Assembly: GCA_003354225.1 (NCBI GenBank)
Contig: PIVH01000767.1
Span: 1 to 5,029, forward strand
Source of the DNA: Globobulimina sp.
Taxonomy: Eukaryota; Foraminifera; Rotaliida
Length of the DNA stretch: 5,029 nt
Reading direction: 5' to 3'
Shown here: piece by piece, positions 1 to 5,029 of the stretch
How the letters are laid out: each line of letters begins with the position of its first letter
Numbering within the stretch: the stretch's first letter is position 1
Program-made: the position numbers and the translations under genes
Notes under the pieces: model-generated
What the model saw: only the letters and a program-made list of their open reading frames with translations
Told to the model about the DNA's origin: nothing
Databases searched by the model: none

Positions 1-33
1 TTCCATAGCATTTGTGTTGATCTCTTGTGCCAT
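1..33 (-). CDS. Possible 5' end of a minus-strand gene, cut by the window edge
   Basis: On the minus strand an ATG at 33-31 opens a frame that stays open to the window edge, reading MAQEINTNAME (11 residues). The start context is favourable for a eukaryote (A at -3 and G at +4, ACAATGG). An in-frame TGA lies about 36 bases upstream, so no longer in-frame start is available without an intron. A three-codon upstream ORF (ATG AAA TAG, 67-59) would lie in its leader if transcription starts further right. Eleven codons are too few to recognise a family or rule out chance. The call rests on start context and on its position after a gene-free gap downstream of the chitin synthase. Confidence 0.3.
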   Translation of the reverse strand, partial: MAQEINTNAME

Positions 34-237
34 TGTTTCGTGGCAGAGTAGTTTGCAACTATTTCATTCGCAAAGCCAAACTACAATAATCATTTGGTGA
101 AATAGTGAGTCAAATAGTAATATTTGTCATTTATTAGTGTTCAACATATTGTTTAATTTTAATATTACAAACACATACAAAAGAAACAATTAACAGACAA
201 AACAAACACAACCAACCAAACAAAAAGGATAAAATAA
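34..237. other. Intergenic region: chitin synthase 3' UTR and possible promoter of the left-edge gene
   Basis: No open frame of note lies here. The part next to the chitin synthase stop (about 177-229) is strongly strand-asymmetric: the plus strand is A/C-rich and nearly free of T and G, so the transcript sense is U/G-rich, as is common in 3' untranslated regions. Bases 100-120 hold a short direct repeat (aaatagt, 12 bases apart) of no clear meaning. If the left-edge ATG is real, this 200-base gap must hold both the terminator of one minus-strand gene and the promoter of the next. Confidence 0.6.
130..135 (-). terminator. Candidate poly(A) signal of the chitin synthase gene (AATAAA)
   Basis: On the minus strand the canonical AATAAA hexamer lies about 103 bases after the chitin synthase stop codon. 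A variant ATTAAA lies slightly closer to the gene (157-152). Both sit in AT-rich sequence past the U/G-rich leader of the 3' UTR. Such hexamers also arise by chance in AT-rich DNA, so this is only a candidate. Confidence 0.4.
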
Positions 238-3200
238 TTAATTGATTTGTACGTTTGTTGAATTGATATCGACCAAGCCAACATATTCGATTTTATCATC
301 AATTTTCTTTGGTTTACATGCAGTTAACAATTTCATCCACCTTGTTTTTATCAACCATATTAAAGAGAAAAATATTTGATATAAGGATGGAAATGCTAAG
401 AATAAGAAAAATGCGACGTGCCCTTTCCGAGTGCTATATTGTACCAGCAATGCAATGATAATATCCAACATTATGGTACCCACTAATATTTTAATTGTAG
501 TGTTTTTTGGATTATTTCTTTTATGATTATGTAGTGGTTCTGTATCTGGTCTCGTACCCCATGATAAATCGTGCGTATTCGCAATGGCATTGATAAAGAA
601 AAATGTAACATAAAATGAGGAATACATAAAATAATGAAAACCTGTGCTTAATAAAATCTTTAAGGTTTTTAAATCTTTGCTAACCAACGGTGCCAACACG
701 AATGACTGCATAAAGAATACCAAAGGAATAATAATAACGGTTAGATTGAGTATATTCACTATGTTGTTATCAGTGTCTATATTATCGCTTGCTTGCCGTG
801 GTCCGAATATCTTTATAATTTGTACCATCACACCAACCAATGTTAATGCGCCAAATATGTAGGACATTTTCAGCGTCATTGCTACGACCGCTTGTTTTAA
901 CTTTGGCCGTATGTCACTCTGTACGATATAAATAAATATCAGATATATGAGCCAGGCAAACACAGTGAATACGATTGACAGCGACTGGATGGCTGCTTGC
1001 TTTGTGCCATCTTTCTGAACATCAATGAGTATTTCATCCAATACACACGACAAACCATACTCAAATGATATGAAAAATATCAACGGCGGGGATAATAATA
1101 TGAGGAAGTACATTAATAACTGCATGTAACAGAGTGATAACACATAATATCTTCGAAATAAAGGCACATTCCATCTGGCAAAGGATATCTTGCGTAGTAG
1201 AAATAAAACCGCAGCAATACTGCCATTCAGCCATCGTCTCCTTTGTTTCATTAATTGTGTTAAATTCGGCATTGGGTCAAAATAGAATATACATTCAATT
1301 ATCAATGAATGTCGAACTGATTCATCGCAATTCAACACCGACGATAATGTCAATATTCTATCTTCTGCCAATTTCATATTCCCCAAAACTAAATCGACAT
1401 TGTCCGGATCATTCTTTTCATTTATTTTATCAAAATACCAGCCTCTCACTTGGTCTTTTAACAGATATCTGGATCGGTAGAAGCCGCACGGCCCGGGTAT
1501 GACCGGTAAGAAACCGCCCAATAAATAACAGCCAATGGTACCATATAACGCCTCAAATTCGAACATTTGACATGACCGCAAATGTGCATTCAGAGTTAAT
1601 CGCCGATCAAATTCAGTATCTTCTATCTTATATGACACATAATCGCCATTGCTGTCATCTGGCTTCGTTAAATCAATTGGTTCGTAATCTTCATTTTTAA
1701 ATACATTATTTTCCCACCACTTTTTATCATTATTTCCCCACTTTTTATCATCATTTTCTTTAATTTTTTGACTGATCTCTTGAGAGTCTGCAGCTGCTAT
1801 ATAACCAACAGAAGGATATTTTGAGCTGTCTTCATCATCGATATCCGAAACATAATATTTTGAACTTAAAATGTCGACGTCTTCATTATCATCTTGTGCC
1901 AATTGGGAGTTTTGTGTGAAATCAGCAGACGGATATATTGAGCTTTCGTGATAAGAAATATATTTTGAACTTGAAAGGTCGACGTCTTCATTTTCATTGT
2001 TTGGATGATCATCATTTTCTGCTTTTTCTTCATCAGCATCTTCGGAAACACCCGTTTCGCGCAGAAAACTCTCAAAATCCAGTTCCTGCTCAACTGTATA
2101 CACTCTGCCTCTGCCAGTACAACATACAACATCTTCATTCTTTTTTTCTTTCATATGCATCATCATTTGATATAAAGCTTCTTTATTCATCGTCGAATAT
2201 GCGTCCGTAAAAAACATGTAATCACATTTGCACCACTCAGCAAATCCATATTTCCCTAAAAACCATTCATGCGAATTCCCCTTTTTCCTGTTATCAATTT
2301 TAATGATGGTGGTTACTTTCAAAAATAATTTTTTGTTATCATTATTAAACGGATTGATACATAGTTTCTTGTTAAATTTCGTTTGTAATATAACAGTTTC
2401 ATGTTCATTTTTCTCTTTATCTTTCTCTGAATAATCAAAATCACATTCCCTGCAATTATATAATTTCGCTAAATATCTTTTTGTCGATAGATCAGCTTTG
2501 AACCAACCATCACCGACTAACAATACATTAAAATGCGTAAATTTATATCTTGATTCTTTCTTTTTAATATAATCGAAATTATAATATAGCGATCGCAGCG
2601 TCGCATGTATTTCCGTGGCGCTCTCATTATAAAAGGGCACAATCGCTGCAATGCTATCTGTTACCCGATCTGTGTCATGCTCGTCGGTGCCAATAATGAA
2701 TTCATTGAAATATTTTTTCCTGTTTTCTCTCCGTGGTTTAAAATCTGGAAATATTTTCATTACAGATTTAATTCTTTCGTTTGGATTTATGCAATTCATA
2801 AATGCAAACTCTTTCATTTCACACTGTGACATATTTGCAGTTACACCTTGATTGGGTTCGGCCGATGGAGCGGATTTGAATAAGTTTAATAAGCCAGTAA
2901 TGCGTTGCGCATTTTTCGCCGCATTGTTCCGAATCGCTTCAATCATTTCAAATTTTTCTACATTGATATCAAAACTCGGTCGTCTTTTGATGTGATGTCC
3001 CACATGTTTCTGAATCACTTTTCTTGGCGGTTTGATAAATATTTCGCAGCAATATAACAAACTCAATGCTGTTAATAATAAGTAATAATAAAGAATTCTG
3101 TACGTGTCATTATTAAATTCATCCAAATGAATTTCGTCTTTTATCATAGTGATGGTTCCATAGCTTAAGGCTGAGCATGTAATGCTTTTCAAAAATAAAC

Positions 3201-3849
3201 CAGAATTGTAACGTTTTAATAAATAAAAAATATGCCTGGATATTAAAATGGATGTCGCCAAACAAATTGGTAAACACGAAAATAATATGTTGGAGGGCGG
3301 TATTTTCGGAGATAATGTAATAACGTCCATTGCCAATATCAATCGCATGAATGGTGTGGTAAATAATAGGAACGAAAAGATCATCAATTTTGTTGCCTGT
3401 GTTAATTTGTGAAAGAAATGAATTAAAATTGCCAAATATAATGGAAGCAACGCATAAATCAATTCAAATTCCCAGCAAAGGTATTTTTTATTGCCCTGAT
3501 CTTCCAGCAATAATCCGAAGATTAAGGATGCTGCGTATCCGCAGGCACCAAAATAAAATGGAAACGCCGCTAAACTCCGATAGGGTGTGGACAGTATTTT
3601 AATTTTGAGGCCGCACAATGTAATAGTTATCATCAGCAGACATGAAATAAATAGCCAAATGCATGAGATTAGATACGTGATTTGCCATATTTGTAAGTGT
3701 TGCTGTCCATAGAGGATTGGTTGTAATTCTTGTACAGGTCGTCCATTGAGGATGGATTGTAAAAGGGAGACGAAGTTAACGCAATAGCCCATGCCCGCAA
3801 CAATTGAGATTACACAGATTCTCATTATATCGCGTGTGGTGTCTCGCAT
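238..3849 (-). CDS. CHS: Chitin synthase, multi-pass membrane GT2 enzyme with an acidic insertion in the catalytic domain
   Basis: The 1203-residue product is predicted to polymerise UDP-GlcNAc into chitin on the cytosolic face of the membrane and extrude the chain. About seven hydrophobic segments come first (near 9-30, 55-79, 93-115, 124-146, 154-174, 187-210, 251-272). The glycosyltransferase domain (about 397-885) holds PFYNE 405-409, GDG with D447, NSHEW 525-529, FFTDA with D549, CTGRGR 577-582, QMFEFE 761-766, PGPCGFYR 785-792, AEDR 828-831 and QRRRWLNGS 869-877. About seven more membrane segments follow (near 900-928, 953-975, 987-1015, 1030-1058, 1063-1089, 1118-1137, 1144-1167), with SWGTR at 1096-1100. 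No catalytic motif looks lost. KKGNSHEW and QRRRWLNGS resemble fungal class I-III enzymes, while the large N-terminal membrane block is less typical of them. The ATG is the first in frame: an in-frame TAA lies at 3891-3889. The 3.6-kb frame has no intron. Hyaluronan or cellulose synthase is less likely, given PGPCGFYR plus SWGTR. Confidence 0.93.
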   Translation of the reverse strand: MRDTTRDIMRICVISIVAGMGYCVNFVSLLQSILNGRPVQELQPILYGQQHLQIWQITYLISCIWLFISCLLMITITLCGLKIKILSTPYRSLAAFPFYFGACGYAASLIFGLLLEDQGNKKYLCWEFELIYALLPLYLAILIHFFHKLTQATKLMIFSFLLFTTPFMRLILAMDVITLSPKIPPSNILFSCLPICLATSILISRHIFYLLKRYNSGLFLKSITCSALSYGTITMIKDEIHLDEFNNDTYRILYYYLLLTALSLLYCCEIFIKPPRKVIQKHVGHHIKRRPSFDINVEKFEMIEAIRNNAAKNAQRITGLLNLFKSAPSAEPNQGVTANMSQCEMKEFAFMNCINPNERIKSVMKIFPDFKPRRENRKKYFNEFIIGTDEHDTDRVTDSIAAIVPFYNESATEIHATLRSLYYNFDYIKKKESRYKFTHFNVLLVGDGWFKADLSTKRYLAKLYNCRECDFDYSEKDKEKNEHETVILQTKFNKKLCINPFNNDNKKLFLKVTTIIKIDNRKKGNSHEWFLGKYGFAEWCKCDYMFFTDAYSTMNKEALYQMMMHMKEKKNEDVVCCTGRGRVYTVEQELDFESFLRETGVSEDADEEKAENDDHPNNENEDVDLSSSKYISYHESSIYPSADFTQNSQLAQDDNEDVDILSSKYYVSDIDDEDSSKYPSVGYIAAADSQEISQKIKENDDKKWGNNDKKWWENNVFKNEDYEPIDLTKPDDSNGDYVSYKIEDTEFDRRLTLNAHLRSCQMFEFEALYGTIGCYLLGGFLPVIPGPCGFYRSRYLLKDQVRGWYFDKINEKNDPDNVDLVLGNMKLAEDRILTLSSVLNCDESVRHSLIIECIFYFDPMPNLTQLMKQRRRWLNGSIAAVLFLLRKISFARWNVPLFRRYYVLSLCYMQLLMYFLILLSPPLIFFISFEYGLSCVLDEILIDVQKDGTKQAAIQSLSIVFTVFAWLIYLIFIYIVQSDIRPKLKQAVVAMTLKMSYIFGALTLVGVMVQIIKIFGPRQASDNIDTDNNIVNILNLTVIIIPLVFFMQSFVLAPLVSKDLKTLKILLSTGFHYFMYSSFYVTFFFINAIANTHDLSWGTRPDTEPLHNHKRNNPKNTTIKILVGTIMLDIIIALLVQYSTRKGHVAFFLFLAFPSLYQIFFSLIWLIKTRWMKLLTACKPKKIDDKIEYVGLVDINSTNVQIN
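1717..1751 (-). repeat. Two-copy 21-base repeat encoding a DKKW heptad
   Basis: The 14-base string ccactttttatcat occurs at 1717-1730 and again at 1738-1751, an offset of 21 bases or seven codons. It encodes DKKWGNN followed by DKKWWEN (residues 701-714). It sits at the end of the acidic insertion, just past the larger duplication, and suggests replication slippage. Confidence 0.75.
1856..1992 (-). repeat. Imperfect tandem duplication inside the chitin synthase ORF (unit about 105-117 bases)
   Basis: Bases 1856-1887 and 1961-1992 match at 30 of 32 positions with an offset of 105 bases (35 codons). A second matching stretch lies at about 1808-1830 and 1925-1947 with an offset of 117 bases, so a four-codon indel separates the two copies. 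In protein the copies are NEDVDLSSSKY...SSIYPSADF (from residue 620) and NEDVDILSSKY...SSKYPSVGY (from residue 655). The offset being a multiple of three has kept the frame. The outer limits of the unit are approximate. Confidence 0.85.
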
Positions 3850-4102
3850 TTTGATGTAGGTTGTTGTAGATGTGCGAAGAAGAGAAGTTTAAAAATCTAA
3901 ATTTGGAGTATATTAATAGAATAAATGTGTTAAAAATATCATAATCCTAATTATGGAATAATGGTATAAAGTTATCATAATCCCAATTGTTAGTAATTTA
4001 GCATCCGCCATTGGCCATTATCATAAATGTTATTTTCATCTGTTTCAAAAACATAAAAACTCCAAACTAGTCCTAGTCTTCGATATTTAGAAAGTTTGGC
4101 TC
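3850..4102. promoter_or_regulatory. Divergent promoter region between chitin synthase (-) and Rab GTPase (+)
   Basis: This 253-base AT-rich gap separates the two start codons, so both promoters must lie in it or extend into the neighbouring gene. Next to the chitin synthase start the minus strand has a pyrimidine-rich leader (about 3871-3889). TATA-like sequence is present (for example tatattaata at 3909-3918) but is not distinctive in such AT-rich DNA. A CCATTGG sequence, an inverted CCAAT box with one flanking base each side, lies at 4008-4014. On the plus strand, an upstream ATG at 4027 opens a nine-codon ORF ending at 4056, which matters only if the Rab transcript begins before it. In-frame stops (3891-3889 on minus, 4088-4090 on plus) mark both annotated starts as the first available. 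Confidence 0.6.
3937..4026. repeat. Three TATCATAA elements in the divergent promoter
   Basis: The octamer tatcataa occurs at 3937-3944, 3973-3980 and 4019-4026. The first two copies extend to 16 bases with one mismatch (tatcataatcctaatt at 3937-3952, tatcataatcccaatt at 3973-3988; 36 bases apart). The second and third share the nine-base near-palindrome ttatcataa. Read on the minus strand each is TTATGATA, which has a GATA core; the second and third fit the fungal HGATAR consensus as TGATAA. Regulatory function is inferred from repetition and position only. Confidence 0.45.
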
Positions 4103-4912
4103 ATGGCGTTTAAACTGCAGCATCCACCAGTCATCAAATTGCTGACATTGGGAGATAGCGGAGGAGGCAAAAGTTCATTGCTCCTCAGGTACACAGACGA
4201 CCAGTTTTCCGATGAATTTGTAACTACCATTGGTACGTAGCCATTCTATATTTGATTTTAATAATAATGAAATAAAATAAATGATAAAAAAAAGGAATGG
4301 ATTTTCGATTTAAAAGAGTGTTAATCGGCGACAAAGCCGTCAAAGTACAGATATGGGACACCGCCGGACAGGAAAGATTCAGAACTATCACACAAAATTA
4401 TTACCGCGGAGCACATGGCATAATATTGGTTTGTTCCGTTGACGATCCTCAGTCAAAACTGAATGCCAAGCGATGGCTGCAAGATGTTCGCAAAATAATT
4501 CAGGCAGACAACTTTAATGCAATATTGGTTATGAATAAATGCGACCTCACCCACAGTAAAGTTAATTAATTATGTGTATCTATAACAGATATAATTAATA
4601 TATAAAACAAAACAGGAGGAAGCTCAAAACGAAGCAGAGGAAATAGCGAATGAGTTGGGCATTCCTTATGCATTGACGTCCGCAAAAGAGGACAGCGGAG
4701 TAAATGAAGCATTCACCAAATTGATTAAATTAGTTTATGACAGATTGTATGGGAATATTCCACAACAAATGATACAGCCAACAAATCAGAACAGTGGATG
4801 GTTCAAAGGCTGGTTTGGTCAAAACACTGACGCAAATACTAACGAAGTGAATGTTGTAAACCTTAATAACGCGGTCGGTTCAAACAATGATAAGACCAAT
4901 AAATGTTGTTAA
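4103..4912 (+). CDS. Rab-family small GTPase, three exons, 230 residues (join 4103-4232, 4295-4560, 4616-4912)
   Basis: The spliced product is a Rab-type membrane-trafficking switch that cycles between GTP and GDP forms and is predicted to be geranylgeranylated at its terminal Cys-Cys (229-230). Visible motifs are the P-loop GDSGGGKS (17-24), switch I Thr42, the Rab signature IGMDFR (43-48), WDTAGQE (64-70, catalytic Gln69 present), RFRTIT (71-76), YYRGAHG (79-85), NKCD (124-127) and TSAK (153-156). YYRGAHGII resembles Rab1/Ypt1, and the whole could be Rab1- or Rab8-like; the subfamily is not settled. The oddities are Gly21 where Rabs usually have Val, CSVDD (90-94) where YDVTD is usual, and a GWFKGWFG motif (193-200) before an Asn-rich tail. 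Both splice joins restore motifs exactly: TTI-G-MDF across the first, and [12 protein letters not shown] across the second. An in-frame TAG at 4088-4090 supports the start. It is head to head with the chitin synthase. Confidence 0.93.
4233..4294 (+). other. Intron 1 of the Rab gene (62 bases)
   Basis: The donor is GTACGT and the acceptor is AAAAAAAAG. The intron splits a Gly codon (G from exon 1, GA from exon 2) inside the IGMDF signature. Retention gives an in-frame TAG at 4238-4240. There is no polypyrimidine tract before the acceptor; the 3' half is nearly all A and T. Branch-point candidates in the taataatga stretch are ambiguous. Confidence 0.9.
4561..4615 (+). other. Intron 2 of the Rab gene (55 bases)
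   Basis: The donor GTTAAT follows Lys132 and the acceptor ACAG precedes GAG GAA GCT, so the intron lies between codons. Retention stops translation two codons in (TAA at 4567-4569). The earlier AG at 4587-4588 would lead straight into an in-frame stop and is unlikely to be used. A second AG three bases after the chosen acceptor forms a CAGGAG tandem site. Confidence 0.88.
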
Positions 4913-4933
4913 AACGCCATGAATTTAATTTAA

Positions 4934-4939
4934 ATTAAA
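4934..4939 (+). terminator. Candidate poly(A) signal of the Rab gene (ATTAAA)
   Basis: The common variant hexamer ATTAAA lies 21 bases after the stop codon in a very AT-rich stretch (aatttaatttaaattaaaa). Its distance suits a short 3' UTR, but base composition makes chance occurrence likely. Confidence 0.35.
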
Positions 4940-4944
4940 ATGTA

Positions 4945-5028
4945 TTAATTGTTGCTCGGTCTATTATTTAAATTTTTTAATTTGCTCTTCATTGCGCTTT
5001 TAAAGGAACTACAATTACTACATCTGTA
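4945..5028 (-). CDS. Possible 3' end of a convergent minus-strand gene, cut by the right edge
   Basis: A minus-strand frame is open from the window edge to a TAA at 4947-4945, giving 27 codons with the sense YRCSNCSSFKSAMKSKLKNL and then a short Asn-rich end. It would converge on the Rab gene with only 32 bases between stop codons, which suits a compact genome. The frame is short, lacks a recognisable family motif beyond one CxxC pair, and could be chance. Other readings of 4913-5029 show only AT-rich 3' flank. Confidence 0.2.
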   Translation of the reverse strand, partial: YRCSNCSSFKSAMKSKLKNLNNRPSNN

Positions 5029-5029
5029 A

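Larger units (their letters stand above)
1615..2088 (-). other. Acidic low-complexity insertion within the chitin synthase catalytic domain (residues about 588-745)
   Basis: Between the CTGRGRVY strand and QMFEFE the protein carries roughly 155 extra residues rich in Asp, Glu, Asn, Ser and Tyr. In fungal class I-III enzymes the equivalent gap, from GACGEI to QNFEY, is about 20 residues as I recall. The reading frame stays open and flanking motifs resume in register, so the segment is probably translated as a disordered surface loop. It contains a duplicated block at residues 620-654 and 655-693 and a duplicated DKKW heptad at 701-714. Its Ser/Tyr/Asp/Glu content would suit phosphorylation, which is an inference only. 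Confidence 0.8.

Noticed and set aside
1134-1502. Plus-strand 122-residue open frame, with several shorter plus-strand frames between 644 and 3602
   Set aside because: All lie antisense to the chitin synthase, whose conserved motifs run through the same bases. Their translations show no family motifs and look like shadow frames.
1615-2101. The acidic insertion as a retained in-frame intron, with a GTATAC donor-like site near 2101
   Set aside because: It would be about eight times longer than the two introns seen here, it has no stop codon over about 480 bases, and it encodes an ordered internal protein repeat. Coding sequence is more likely, though RNA data would settle it.
1866-2138. Minus-strand 90-residue frame inside the chitin synthase
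   Set aside because: It overlaps the acidic insertion in another frame of the same strand, and its Met/Lys-rich translation arises from the repetitive acidic codons. It has no independent start context or motif.
238-3849. Hyaluronan or cellulose synthase as the identity of the large gene
   Set aside because: NSHxW, PGPCGFYR, QRRRWLNGS and SWGTR together point to chitin synthase. The length and the two membrane blocks also exceed those of hyaluronan synthases.
4556-4561. Alternative donor GTAAAG for Rab intron 2
   Set aside because: It resembles a consensus donor better than GTTAAT, but it leaves one base of a codon and does not join in frame to the acceptor that restores [11 protein letters not shown].
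1-5029. Mobile elements, tRNA or rRNA genes, CRISPR arrays
   Set aside because: No terminal inverted repeats, transposase or reverse transcriptase motifs, clover-leaf pattern or regularly spaced repeats were seen. The only repeats are the in-frame coding duplications and the short promoter elements.

Overview
The window is nuclear DNA from an AT-rich eukaryote with a compact genome. It has spliceosomal GT-AG introns of 55-62 bases, a Rab GTPase, a chitin synthase, short AT-rich intergenic gaps, and no bacterial-style ribosome binding sites or operons. The standard code fits, since both complete genes end at TAA and no in-frame stop needs reassigning. The lineage is not clear from the sequence. 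A small chitin-walled or cyst-forming microbial eukaryote is most likely, such as an early-diverging fungus, a rozellid-type relative or a protist. This is inferred from gene content and compactness, not from a phylogenetic marker.

Layout from left to right: (1) Bases 1-33 may be the first 11 codons of a minus-strand gene that runs off the left edge. (2) Bases 34-237 are intergenic and hold the 3' untranslated region and poly(A) signal candidates of the next gene. (3) Bases 238-3849 on the minus strand are one uninterrupted 1203-codon gene for a multi-pass membrane chitin synthase. (4) Bases 3850-4102 are a 253-base divergent promoter region with a repeated TATCATAA-type element. (5) Bases 4103-4912 on the plus strand are a three-exon Rab-family GTPase gene whose product is 230 residues and ends in Cys-Cys. 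(6) Bases 4913-5029 hold its 3' end and perhaps the tail of a convergent gene.

The chitin synthase has the main family 2 glycosyltransferase landmarks (PFYNE, GDG, NSHxW, an Asp in FFTDA, PGPCGFYR, AEDR, QRRRW, SWGTR). Its oddest feature is an acidic, repeat-bearing insertion of about 155 residues inside the catalytic domain, part of which arose by an internal tandem duplication. It also has a large N-terminal block of about seven membrane segments. The Rab keeps its nucleotide-binding motifs but departs from the Rab1/Rab8 consensus at a P-loop position and after the third strand, and it has a Trp/Phe-rich tail motif.

Chitin synthases reach the cell surface in vesicles, and Rab proteins steer vesicles. 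The head-to-head pair could therefore be functionally linked, but the sequence shows only that they are neighbours. No mobile element, RNA gene or CRISPR array was seen.
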